A stretch of 64,000 nt of DNA from Craterostigma plantagineum. Lineage: Eukaryota; Streptophyta; Magnoliopsida; Lamiales; Linderniaceae. The DNA lies in assembly GCA_027422505.1 (NCBI GenBank), contig JAPQWV010000017.1, forward strand, positions 13,207,501-13,271,500, written 5' to 3'. A program made the position numbers and the translations under genes. Shown in pieces: positions 10,557 through 21,599 of the stretch. Each line of letters opens with the position of its first letter. Position 1 is the stretch's first letter. Below the pieces are notes generated by a model. The model saw only the letters and a list, made by a program, of their open reading frames with translations. It was not told the DNA's origin and did not search any database.

Positions 10557-12465
10557 TTGGGCCATCTATCTGAGTTTTTCTCAGCATTGATGTCAACGGT
10601 GAGCCTAGGTGGCCTCGGTTCTTCAAGCCCTGTGCAAACAGGCGGCACATCAGTACCTTCCACTGATGTTGTGACGACTGAACGTCTTCGTGACTCCGCC
10701 AGGTTATTTTCCCCGTTCATGACGGAGGCCAGGCTGAATTATCGCCTCGCTGAGTTCCCAAAAGATCTCGAAGACTCCATCATGACCCAGTGTATAGCGC
10801 AATTGGTACATCCTCTCGAGACAAAGGCAAAGCCCCCCTCGCCGAAGAAACACCTTCTCATTCCGATCCATCTTCTGACTCTAACGGTGGCCCGTGTCCC
10901 AGTCACGGAACTCATTGACGTCGTGATAGCCAGTCTCCGCACGGCACCGAAACTCACTGAGTATGAAGCAGAGGTCCTTAGACGTCTCGAGCTTCCGTTC
11001 ACCTGCCGAGGCGAGGCCCAGACATCACGTCAAGCACATGACGACCCAGGAGATGAGGGTCGTCCCGAGGGGGAGAAGACACGAAACACAGGGCCTCAAC
11101 CTCAACAGACGCAGCCTAGAGTTGCCCAAACACCTACTAGAACAAAATCACCTACACCCACACAAACACAAAAATCTACCCGAACTACTACCAAAACAAA
11201 CCAACAGCCCTCCTCACCAGCTATGAGCCTTTCGCTTCCTCTTCCCACAAGCTAAAGAACCTGCTTCGATCCTCCATCCTCACCTACTCTATCCCTTCAG
11301 TCAAATGAACCAATCATATCTCTAGAAACACTTTACAAAACACACAGAACGGTAGAAAAATATATCTTCAACGCGACTGGTTAACAAAGCCGATGCACCC
11401 AGCCTTGGCCAAGGGTTTACTGGATCATGCCAGATACTTCCTGATGAAGGCAAACATTAGCCTGGCCCTTATCGACGATGATGAACTCGAGGAAGGTGAA
11501 GACTACGAAGCTGACATTCTAGAACTTCCCGGGCTTCTCAAACACGCCGTCGTCGATGAGGAGTGCCCCCCCCCCCCCCCCCCTCGAAGTCGAAGATAGG
11601 AGAAGAACAGAAGCCACCATGGGAAAATGTCAAAGTGATTGCCCCATATCAAGAAGAGATACGAAGGAGAATCTGGAGGAAGGAAGATAGGATCAAAGAC
11701 GAGCTTGATCTAAGAGGCCTAACTCATCTCCCGAGACCAACCGCCATACGATACCTGCTCACTCTTCGTAGAGGGCTTGTTGGGATAGGAAAAGGAACTG
11801 ATGTCGATACTCTTAGAAGAGAAGAGAAGAAAAAGGCCAGAATCAGCACAGTCCTGGGAGTACAGCGAGGTCGTCTTGATTTCTACGTATATCCTATCTA
11901 CAAAGTGCAGCGAGAAGATGGAACGGTCGAAGAACTGACTGAAGGCGATCTCTCTTACATCAGCGGTGAAGACGTTGATCAGATACTGGGAAGCTTCAGA
12001 TTCCTTGGAACACTTCATAATCCGAACTTAAAGGTGGGATACGTCGCCCTTAAGCGATTCATGATGCGCCAAATCAAATTCAATACGACTCACGACCTTC
12101 AAATGGCGGTGGAAAGCAATTAAGACGACGATCCATCAGTGGTCTACATCAACTACAAGGGAGAAAAGAGGCTGATGAAAACATCAGAGATTGCCAAATT
12201 CAGCGATGGAACGCTGCTGATCATTCGAAGCAAACTCAGAAGGATTCTGGAGAAACTAAGGTTCGAAGAAGCAGAAGTGCAGGAGAAATACGAGAAGCTG
12301 ATCAACATCATCTCAGATCGAATATCTTTACGAAGAATACTACGATCATACGAGTTAAGACTTGGACTCAGGAAATCTCTTTTGGAGAAACCCAAGAAGA
12401 AGAAGACACAAAGGACTCCAAAGCGAAAAGGATGCTCAGGGGAGATTGTTAGGAATATTTTGTAG
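10557..12465 (+). pseudogene. Retroelement accessory ORF, 3' portion (KFSDGTL-type conserved protein)
   Basis: The coding region resumes after the solo LTR. Segment 10557-11255 carries FSPFMTEARLNYRLAEFP and LVHPLETKAKPP, then a Gln/Thr/Pro-rich tail. Segment 11393-11599 is acidic and ends in a run of C. Segment 11563-12123 is strongly charged and contains EVELTEGDLS-like and HDLQMAVESN motifs. Segment 12139-12465, after one stop, contains YINYKGEKRLMK and EIAKFSDGTLLIIRSKL. The blocks 'LQxxVES', 'RLMxxxExxKFSDGTL' and a basic C-terminus are a recurring signature of plant LTR-element accessory proteins of unknown role. The last stop (TAG at 12463) lies inside the downstream LTR. Stops and frameshifts make this copy inactive. 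Confidence 0.65.
12439..12446 (+). other. Putative polypurine tract before terminal LTR
   Basis: The purine run AGGGGAGA lies directly before the TGTTAGG start of the LTR, the place where plus-strand DNA synthesis of an LTR element is primed. Confidence 0.55.
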
Positions 12466-12758
12466 CATCCTTCAAGTTATGTAATCTTGGGTTTACATGT
12501 ATTTATTTAATGGGTTGTTGTAGTTTGGGATGACTTATGATATTTAGTAAGAGTTTGGGACTGGGCTTTAATATACCAAATACTTGTGGTATATTAAGCC
12601 CCAACATTACCCTAATTAAGGTTTATCAAAAGAACAAAAGGTAGCACCTTGTACTTTTCCTTAGAAATACACACACTAACACGCACTCAAGGTGTTCTTC
12701 ACGGTTTAATCATTCAATCCTTTCTTTTGATCCTTGTTTGGTAATAAAAGGGCCAACA
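12447..12758 (+). repeat. Short (312 bp) LTR, 3' end of accessory-ORF retroelement
   Basis: The segment begins TGTTAGGAATA and ends GGGCCAACA, with TG...CA termini typical of copia-type LTRs, and is preceded by a purine tract. No second copy was found upstream in the window, so the 5' end of this element is missing or unrecognisable. The LTR assignment rests on these termini, the tract and the position. Confidence 0.55.
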
Positions 12759-12960
12759 GATAGCTATGATAATTCTATGATTGTATGTGTTTATAAATTT
12801 CGTTTAGAATCCAAAATATGGGCCTTTGATGAATACGTGAATCTGGAAATTATTTGGAAAGATGAAGGTTGCATGGTTTCGAACTTTATGTGTTTTACGA
12901 GTGAAAATTATGTGAAGATCTCGAAGTGATTATGTTATTAGAATGATTTTAATATATGCT

Positions 12961-13013
<53 letters not shown>

Positions 13014-13278
13014 ATTATATATAACATCAGACCTATATGAAACTTAAGCAAACTCACCACTTGATCATGTATAAGCCACACTCCAAGTTTACATCGAGTT
13101 ATTGTTTCCTCACATGAAATCAATAAATATTAAAGATATCTAATCTATAGTAACTCGATTCTAATTGATTCTTTCATGTTTTAATACTACTAGGGAACTA
13201 AGGCTATAATGAGTATATATATATTTTCAATAGACATGTGCCTTTACGGGACCTTATGATTTACTATAGCAGATTTCC
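12759..13278. other. Intergenic AT-rich stretch with AT microsatellite
   Basis: No coding signal. A near-perfect (AT)n microsatellite of about 38 bp lies at 12968-13005. The rest is unique-looking AT-rich sequence between an LTR and a Cassandra-type element. Confidence 0.7.
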
Positions 13279-13675
13279 TGTAACGTCCCGTCCCATACCG
13301 GGTGTCATTGTAGTATCGGTCCCTACCGGGACAAGTGGGGTTGGGCCCACCACACTCCGATTAATAGTCTGGCCCCACTATACCACCATTTAACCTTTCA
13401 GCGTGGTTCATCCTCGCTCACACGCACCCTGGGCAAGTCAAGCACGCATAACTTCGGAGTTTCTATAGATGGACTACCGAAAAGGTAGATCGACCTTGGT
13501 GATATGAGTAGTACTATCAATTCTTTTGTACGATTCTTAGCCTGACATGCCCATACATTGTCAGTCTCAGGATCCCCTCTCATTCGGGTGTGGGATCGGT
13601 TCATTCATGTACCCCTTCGCCTAGAAGCCTGTCAGGAGCCGCTCATTGTCCGTGTACCCTGGCACCGGCGATCAC
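13279..13675 (-). repeat. Cassandra-type 3' LTR, C-box region deleted
   Basis: It starts TGATCGCCGG at 13675 and ends GACGTTACA at 13279. Compared with the 5' LTR, about 36 bp covering the 5S C-box-like stretch (GATGGGTGACC...) is missing at about 13437, while the adjacent AACTTCGGAG-type part (read on plus) remains. Confidence 0.8.
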
Positions 13676-13763
13676 TCCCCGCCCTCTTCGGCCCCGGGCG
13701 TCACATGCCCACCAGCTTCCGCCTGGTTCGTCCCCGAACCAGCACCGTACTGCGAGAGGTTGT

Positions 13764-13775
13764 GCTCTGATACCA
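13764..13775 (-). other. Primer-binding site, initiator tRNA-Met type
   Basis: On the minus strand the sequence is TGGTATCAGAGC, the exact complement expected for the 3' end of initiator tRNA-Met, two bases downstream of the 5' LTR end. Confidence 0.9.
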
Positions 13776-13777
13776 CC

Positions 13778-14194
13778 TGTAACGTTCCGTCCCATACCGG
13801 GTGTCATTCTAGCATCGGTCCCTACCGGGACCAGTGGGGTTGGGCCCACCACACTCCGACTGATAGTCTGGTCCCACTGTACTATCATTTAACATTTCAG
13901 CGTGCTTCATCCTCGCTCACACGTACCCTGGGCAAACTTTCCAGGGGGTCACCCATCCTTAGATTGCTCCAAGTCAAGCACACTTATCTTCGAGTTTCTA
14001 TAGATGGACCCCCAAAAAGGTAGTTCGACCTTGGTGATATGAGTAGTACCATCAATTATTTTATATGATTCTTAGCCTGACATGCCCATACAATGTCAGT
14101 CTCAGAACCCCTCTCATTCGTGTGTGGGATCGGTTCATTCATGTACCCCTTCGCCTAGAAGCCTTCCAGGAGCCGCTCATTGTCCGTGCACCCT
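13778..14194 (-). repeat. Cassandra-type 5' LTR with 5S-like promoter block
   Basis: The block at 13935-13998 read on minus contains TGTGCTTGACTTGG and GATGGGTGACCCCCTGG, close to the plant 5S rRNA segment spanning the intermediate element and C-box used by TFIIIA/Pol III. The outermost LTR bases are deleted, joining directly to a purine-rich tract and GTGACGCC at 14195-14214. Confidence 0.8.
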
Positions 14195-14221
14195 TCTTCC
14201 CCCGGCGTCACAATCATTGAA

Positions 14222-17200
14222 AGCAGTATGTCATGGGATTCCTTCGTATCCTGATTGGAAGCATGTTTCCATTATCTGCGTTGCTGTTCATTAGCTTCTG
14301 GTTCTAGTGTCTCAACATTTACGTCTTTAGGAATATCTTCCTCACTGACTTTAGTATCCGGCAGTTCTGCACAAGGCAAATCTATACCTTCCTCATCAGT
14401 AACATCTGCGTTAGCTATCTCATCAAAAGTAACATGTATGGATTCCTGACAGTCAGTTTCCTTTTATTATAAACACGATATGCCTTAGGAATATCATACT
14501 CATGTAGCATGGATCTAGCCATTTCATGTAACACCCCGTTTTTACGTTCAACTACGCCATTCTGTTGAGGAGTTATAGGAGCAGTGAAGTTATGACTATA
14601 ACCATGTTGATCACAGAATGATGCAACTGACTTACTATCAAATTCCAATCCGTTATCACTGCTTTACTACATAAATTCATTTCTTTTTCATTTTCAAGTC
14701 TCTTTACTAGCGATGCAAAGATATCTAATGCCTCATTCTTAGCGCAAGGAATATCACCCATGTATACTTGGAATAGTCATCAACGATGGCAAAGGCATAT
14801 CTTTTACCTCGCAGAGACATCGTCTGAACAGGACCAAAAAGGTCGAGATGAAGTAGTTCCAGTGGTCTGGATGTGGAAATCACATTCTTTACCTTGAACG
14901 ATGTCTTGGTCTGCTTACCCATTTGGCATGCCTTGCACGATTTGTCCTTGACGAACTTTATGTCAGGAACAACTCGTACCAGTGCATTGATTGTAATATG
15001 TGACAGTAATTCCATGTTGGCATGTCATAAGCGTCTGTGCCATAACCAGGTGTTATCATGTGTAACTGTTAAGCACTTGACATTCTTTTCAGTGATATCA
15101 TTAAGAGTAATACAGTAGATATTTCTGTCCCTAGATCCATACAGTAGATATTTCTATCCCTAGATCCACTAAATAACACCTTATTATCATTTCTAACAAT
15201 GCAGTTATCATTTTCAAAAGTAACCGTATGACCTTTATCACATAAAATGAGGTTATGTTTTAAATGCTTAACCAATCATACGTCATCTATAGTAGTATTT
15301 AAAGTGTTACCGACAGTTCCAACTCCAATAAGCTTTTGTGTTGTCGACGTAGGAGACATATCCTTCGTCATTTGCTTTCACCGACATAAACTTACTGATA
15401 TCACCTGTCATATGTGGGAACACCCAATGTCAAGGTACCACTTATTTTTCTTGTTGGATTTTCTTCTTTGTACCTGCATGAATCAGTTCTTTTCTGAGGT
15501 GCCCAACTTTGATTGGGTTCTAAAAGGTTAGCAGCAAAGTAACTTCTGTTAACACGTGATATATCATGTGTCACGGACTGTGATCTCATAAACACAGGTA
15601 GGCCAGTGTTAGAAACTTGGTTCTCAGGAACCTACTTTGGTCTCAAGATATATCTAGATTTATCAGCTCTCTTCAAACAACAATTGTTACAATAACGACC
15701 ATGACGACCGCATGAAAAGCATTCAGGCTTTAGAAGGTGGTGCAATATGTTCATGTGTCATGGAATATCCTATCCCTGATTTTCCAACATTTCTAGGAAT
15801 ACTGGGTAACATATGATTTTGTTTTCCTTCAAGAAGTCTATCAACAGTACGAGATTTTTCTTCTAAGGAATTCTTAAGAGCAGAGACATCTTTAGCTATA
15901 TCACTATTCTACTTTTTAAGCTCTTCACAATTATACAAGGCTTTTTCTTCCTTTAGGGTTTCTAGCTCGGCTCTCAGTCGTTCATTTTCTAGATCCGTTT
16001 GGTGCTTTTCTCTAGCTACGTCATCTCGTTGCCTAACCAATTTCTTTACTTGTGAGTTCAGTGACTTAATCCTCCTTTTTGCGTTTTGAATTATTTCAAA
16101 CCTCTATCTTTTCATCTACTTCAGGAACTGAGGAAGCGTTATCATGAGACTCATCTTTCCTAGCATATAATTCATTCAGAATAAGTATTATCTTAATAGT
16201 GGATGAAGAAGATACCTGATCATCACTATCGGCCATGTAGGCGAGATCTTTCTCTTCTTCACTTCCGTTCTCTTCCCAGTTTGTCACCGTGGATTTCTAC
16301 TTCTTTATCTTTTTGTCACCGTTGTCCATCGGGCAATTTGAGGCGAAGTGGCCTGGCTTGTTGCACTCGAGGCATTTCTGCACATTGTTACCGGATGACA
16401 ATATTCCCTTGTTTCTAGGTTGGAACTTGGAGTTTCCTTTGAATTTTCTTCTCAGCCGGGATTTTCATATTTTCTGGTCAGCATGGCGATCTGCTCCCGT
16501 ATGTTTCCTCACTTCTTCGAACTCAGAGTCATTTTCTTGTTCAGTGTTGAAGGCAATGTTTGGTTGATTTCTGACTTGGGGTTTTTCTTTTATGGAGATC
16601 TGAGTCATTTCATCGTGGTTAGCGATCCGATCAGTTCCGAGACGGAGAGTTTGTCCAAGTCCTTCGCTTCGTAGATGGCAATTACTTTGGGATTACATTC
16701 TCTTGGATCTCAGGATTTTGCGCACCTTCTCGCCGTCGGGTATTTTTTTCCCAACGAGAACATTTCATTGATGATATTCATGAATCTTGCATACATGCGA
16801 CTTATAGTCTCGTTGTCCTCCATTTTGAACAGCTCGTATTAGTGCGTCAAGAGGGCTATTCTTTCTTGTACAACTCAAGTGGTTCCCTCATGTGTGACTT
16901 GAAGCATGTCCCACATATCATTGGCAGATTCGGATGAACTCACACGATTGTACTCTTATCTTGTAAGCGCGCAGGTGATCATGTTCTTTGCTTTGGCATT
17001 CACGGAGATTCCTCGTATGTTTGTTCCATCGTAGTCAGAACCATTCTTTGGAGTTCCATCCGCCTTTTTTGGGGATTGTAAGGTCCACTCGTGATGATAT
17101 CCCACAGGTCATAGTAAGCAGCAAGCAGGAATTCCATCATACGGTTTTTCCATATGGCATAGTTTGTTCCATCGAAGAGTGGTGGCCTGGAATGGGATTT

Positions 17201-17237
17201 TCCATCCGCAAAAAAAATCAAAACTCGAAGAAGCCAT
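14222..17237 (-). pseudogene. Ty1/copia gag-pol, unit 1: gag, zinc knuckle, integrase; truncated after integrase
   Basis: From the ATG at 17237 the frame reads MASSSFDFF and, after an extra T in a T8 run (17210-17217), PPLFDGTNYAIWKNRM, a typical copia gag N-terminus. A CCHC knuckle (CLECNKPGHFASNC) is at 16374-16333. A coiled-coil-like Glu/Lys-rich part follows (16290-15850). Integrase comes next: an HHCC-type zinc finger ending CKACQMGKQ, HLDLFGPV, SDNGLEF (after a frameshift near 14655) and QQNGVVERKNG, so D, D and E are all present. The frame continues weakly to 14222, where it abuts the Cassandra element. RT/RNase H are absent. Numerous stops and frameshifts make it inactive. Confidence 0.88.
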
Positions 17238-17282
17238 TAGATCTTTAACTCAGGCTTGTTAGGCCCGTCGTTTGAGTAACCC

Positions 17283-17294
17283 GCTCTGATACCA
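17283..17294 (-). other. Primer-binding site of copia unit 1
   Basis: TGGTATCAGAGC on the minus strand, perfect for initiator tRNA-Met, lies between the LTR end (17297) and the gag ATG. Confidence 0.9.
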
Positions 17295-17296
17295 AG

Positions 17297-18715
17297 TGAA
17301 GATATAAATGGGCCTAAGAGGGGGGAGAATTAGGCTTATAAAATTTATGCTTCTTCTTTTCCCAAAACCTAAGATTTAGTGACTTAGATATGCCTACTAA
17401 TGCTTGTGGCGTGTATGCCTGATATATCCTGGTAGAGTCGAATGTGTGTCAGGTCTGCCTCACAGCCAAAAAGAAATGACCGTAAAATAAGTACGAGCAT
17501 GATTTTCATAGATGTTATATCCACAACTGGGTTACTCCTCTCCTTAGGGTTTGCACCCAAGAGTTTAACCAATAACTATAATGCACCGTAGCTGGATATA
17601 AAACTGATTGATTAGCCCAATACACAATCGAAACAAGTCGAAACACTAGACACACTAGGTTACCACACGTCGAGTTTCATTCCTCGGAATCTCCTGATCC
17701 CGACAGACAAAGCTCGCTACCGAAGGGCCCCGAAACTCGTCCTTCCCTTCACGTGTGCATAAACGTCGACCTTGCCTCCTTGGTATCGCTCACGTCCGAA
17801 GACGACACGTCCGAAGACAGAATATATGTATGGGATGATGGAATAACTCAGTACGTTCAGTACTTCGCTAGTGATCGCTCAGGTAGGCAGAAAGCTATCG
17901 CAAATGAAGGCTCAGGAATCTCTCAATGAGGTTTTCTGCTCAAGACGCTAATAGTCATATATTCGCAAGTTCTAAGTGGCTCGAAATTATGAAGTGTTGC
18001 TCATATATAAACCTTTTCACACAACACTTTACATGGAAAGACGGATCAAGATATTAATCATCAAATCAAGCATATTAAGCATTTTCCATGTATAGCACAT
18101 AACATCAGATCAATATATTTACAATGTTTAGCACATAAATCAAATTAGATCACAGCTATCACGAATTATCATATCAAGGCATAGCTTTCCATATTTCGAA
18201 GATGTTTACCAATATTCATAAACTTGCACGTCATCCACGAAGTCAATCAAACCAAATCTTCCCTAAATATAATATTCCAATCAGTGTAAGAAAGATATCA
18301 AATTGATTTCCCACATTTAAATCAGTTGGATGCATGCAAACTTCTACTCGATTTCATCCAGGAATAAACAAGTATCGACGGATATATCACTTTCCATATA
18401 TAAACAGCATATTTTCCTTTTATAACTCAGTAGGATATCTCATGCGTTATTTCCATAAATAGCACAGAACGATATATCCTTCACATGGGCTGTCTATAAC
18501 ATGCGATCACATAGTTTTACCAAATAATCACATGTGAATAAAATATTCAACAATTTAATTAATTATATCTCGTATATAATGCATGGTCGAATATTATCAT
18601 GAACTAAGACGTTATACTGATCACAAATCGAATTGCATAATTTATAGACCTAATGTCACTACAATTACATTGTTCATCAAAACTCTCTAACACTTATGGA
18701 CCAAAAAGGTCAACA
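17297..18715 (-). repeat. Copia LTR (1.42 kb) shared by two tandem units
   Basis: Read on minus, the LTR begins TGTTGACCTTTTTGGTCC at 18715 and ends ATATCTTCA at 17297. It matches the LTRs at 22600-24086 (minus) and 62048-63754 (plus). It is preceded by a purine tract and followed by a primer-binding site, so it is both the 3' LTR of the unit on its right and the 5' LTR of the unit on its left. Confidence 0.88.
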
Positions 18716-18729
18716 TTCTCCCCCTTTTT
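18716..18729 (-). other. Polypurine tract of copia unit 2
   Basis: On the minus strand AAAAAGGGGGAGAA directly precedes the LTR start TGTTGACC, as expected for the plus-strand primer. Confidence 0.85.
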
Positions 18730-19463
18730 GATGATGACATGTAACTGATGCAGCACGGAAGCATGTAAGCATATTCGATTAGGCAAGCCCTCGCATATGT
18801 CTAAGTGTTCCATAATTGCAAAGCAGTGCATATGATATTTTCTAATCACAAATGATACATATTTGCTCCCCCTGCCTAAGTGCAGTTATCTATATGACAC
18901 GCAAAGCTATATTATGAAAGAAATTTCTCCCCTGTCTAAGTGCAGATATGTCATGCCATTTCCAAGGTTATATCATGAGTGCGAAATTTCGAAATTACCC
19001 GTGAGTGTGCTCCCCCTGCCTAGCTGCGCACATTCCAAGTATGATTCAAGCAATCAGATAATCATCGCAACATGCACTTAGCACTTATCAAGAAATTTTG
19101 CACACGTTAATTAGTGCACATAAGTATCAGAGTATCACTGTATAAGAGCATAAGATCACCCATCGCAGAATAACATCATCACTTATATATCTTAAAATCA
19201 TAGCAAATTATTAAGCACAGCATAAGAGCAAAGGAGATATATCATAAGAGCAAAATATTATATATTAGGGTTCAACGAGCTTCCCTACACAAACGAACTT
19301 CCATTAACCCCAACCACTTAGACGCTAACGCCTAAACTTACCTTACTTTACACTCCCCCTTCAGCATCAAAAAGGGAGTGACACCTAAAAAACTTGCAGA
19401 AAGCAAAACAAAAAGGAATATCCTAATGGCAACTAGGATCAGAGCGGAAGGCAGCCTACTGGC
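18730..19463 (-). other. Non-coding 3' region of copia unit 2
   Basis: Between the accessory ORF and the polypurine tract. CTCCCCCTGCCTAAGTGCAG-like stretches repeat at about 18870, 18925 and 19010 (plus-strand reading). No coding signal. Confidence 0.6.
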
Positions 19464-20960
19464 TTGAAGAGATTTCGGAATCAGCGGATTTTGGAAGGGA
19501 TTTCTTCATTATTTTTGGAGACCTTGGACAACTTACGCAACAGTTCGGTGTACTGTTCTTTGATCTTGCGGAAGCACTTCTGGTTGTCAGCCTTGAAATC
19601 AGAGATATCGCGGCGTATCGTCGAGATTCCTTCCTTCCCGATGCTGAGCTCGTCTTCATAGTCGTCGTCGTCATCCTTAACCTTCTCCTTTCCTTTCGCG
19701 GCAGACCGTTTCTTGGCACTGTCGACTGACCTATTTTCCTTGGCCTTGAACCAACCTTGACTTTTCGAGTAATGAATCCCCATTCGTTTCAGAGTCACTA
19801 GATCCACGGCATGGACGGCCTTGTCTTCCCATGCCGGCGGCATCGTTATTTCTTTGCACTCAAGGAAGTGCGTGAGCAACATCCCGTAGGGCAATGCTTT
19901 GTCTCTGCTGTCGAAGGCCTGGATCATGTGCTTCAGAATGAAGTAACCGAGATTGAACTAGCGATTCTGAGATATCATGTAAATAGCAAAGACGCTCATG
20001 AAGTTCATCGTAGTTGAGTGGCCTCCACTGCCGAATTTTGCACTCCACATAGTCATATTGAGCAGCTTATGCAGGAAGAAGTAATCGATGCGGAGTTGAT
20101 TGAGGGCTTCGCCGTCAGAGAAACAGGGCTTACTACGAGTATTCCAGAGGCTCCGAAAGATATCACTAGTGCCCGAAATCATCTGCGTGGCACCAATCAT
20201 TCATGTCATAGTGGCAGAAGAGTTCATCGGGAACTCCTAGCATCTCATTGATTTTCTTAGTGCTCCAACTGATTCTGCCTCCCAGCACACAGGAGTGGAC
20301 ACAGATGTGCTCTTCGTGCTCCTCGTAGTCGAAGTTTGTATAAGACAGTTTGACAACCTCTGGGTAGTATGGCCTGTTGATACTGAGGAATTTCTCCCAG
20401 CCAAAATCTTTTAGCTAGGTGATAACTGTTCCGGCAGGCAGCTTGTCAAAAGCAATGCCACGTCCCCTGGAGATATCTCTGTTGCTGAAACTTTTGTAGT
20501 TGGTTCGGGTGCTTTCTTCCAGAAATAAGGCTTCAACAAGGATCTCATTTGGTTTGGAATGATCAATAGGTGGTTTCAGGTTCATTTGAGGTCTGTTTTG
20601 GAGATGGCAGAATTTCTTCAAGAGGAGATGGGGATTTTGAAGAGGCAGTGTTGGTGATGGCTGTTTTGGGGTCTCTTCAAGAATTTCTTGACTTGAAGCA
20701 GAGTTTGCGGGTTCGGGCGATGAAGGAGGCTGTTTCTTGCTTTTCTTCTTCTTGGTCTTTTTGGCAGTTTTGGCAGGAGAGGGAACTTTCTCATAAGATT
20801 TGGCTTTGGAGCGTGTTTTCTCGGCAGAGGTAGGTGAGGACGAAACTGGCTTTGGTGAACTGGGGAAGGATCAGACAAGGCTTCATCGGACATGGGTTCT
20901 TTACGCTTGCGGCTTGAGGATTCAGCGGCGACAGTTTTAGTTCCCGCGGTTTTCACCACT
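19464..20960 (-). pseudogene. Copia-associated accessory ORF (PF20167-like 'putative plant transposon protein')
   Basis: From 20959 the frame begins with a basic, Pro-rich, Ser-rich N-terminal part, then SNRDISRGRGIAFDKLPAG, LKDFGWEKFLSINRPYYPEV, VKLSYTNFDYEEH, WSTKKINEMLGVPDELF, YFLHKLLNMTMW, FAIYMISQNR and ALPYGMLLTHFLE, ending in an acidic and Lys-rich coiled-coil tail. This order (YYP-EVVK-Y-N, then I-xx-LGVP, then LPYG-LLT) fits the plant transposon protein domain found downstream of pol in some copia and gypsy elements. Its function is unknown; an envelope-like role is only speculation. One TAG (near 20415) and several frameshifts break the frame. Confidence 0.72.
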
Positions 20961-21584
20961 TTTGAAGGTTGGAAGAGAAAGAGGCTCGAAGTGGATGATT
21001 TGAAGATGATTATGAGGTTTGAAGTGGGTCTAGATCTTTTTAAAAAAGAAGAGTCGGTTTATGGAAGGAAAAGATAAGGATGGATTTAAAAATTCGAAAA
21101 TTTGAAATTTAAATGGAAAGAGGGAAACTGCTAGACAGATTGTCAGAAATCCCAGCATGATTTGACGGGATCTCATAATTATGGAAAGGATTGGGCAGAG
21201 TTCAATGGGAAGGATTTTTCAATATCCGAGTTTCCTAAAATAATTAAGCGGCTGAAATGATATCTCTATGAATTTCTTCCTAAAATATTGCAGTCACATT
21301 CTAAGGAAAGATTCGGAGATTCAAGATTCCTAAAATTATATTGGTGACTAACTATCTTATGCTGAAATTCACTATGACTCTTTTCCTAAAATACCAAAAT
21401 CGCACTTAATGATAAGGAGTATAAGATCCAAAAAATAATCGAGAGCCAAAAGAATGTCCAAGATTAAGATAGCTACAATTTTCTACCTAATATAGCATAT
21501 CATAGAGCAAATGGCAGGATTAGGCAGATTTACTAACCTTATTTAGCTCGATGATTCCCAATCGATCACGGATGTCGCAGAATC
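20961..21584 (-). other. Non-coding remnant replacing pol in copia unit 2
   Basis: No protease, integrase or RT motif is visible between gag (ending near 21600) and the accessory ORF. The sequence is AT-rich with many stops. The pol genes of this unit have been deleted. Confidence 0.65.
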
Positions 21585-21599
21585 TTGTCACCATGGATT

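Larger units (their letters stand above)
13279..14214 (-). mobile_element. Cassandra-type TRIM retroelement with 5S-rRNA-derived LTRs, copy 1
   Basis: On the minus strand a 5' LTR (about 14194 to 13778), a tRNA-Met primer-binding site (13775 to 13764), a roughly 90-bp internal region ending in a purine-rich tract, and a 3' LTR (13675 to 13279) follow one another. There is no coding capacity. LTR sequence includes a block matching the plant 5S rRNA internal promoter region, the hallmark of Cassandra, a non-autonomous LTR element known to carry 5S sequence in its LTRs. The purine-rich internal sequence also appears beyond the outer end of the 5' LTR, suggesting a former head-to-tail multimer. 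Confidence 0.85.

Noticed and set aside
13398..14294. Protein-coding ORFs across the Cassandra element, such as those at 13590-14023 plus
   Set aside because: They run across LTRs, the primer site and the internal region in several frames. The same shadow ORFs appear in the second copy at 54790-55581 on the other strand.
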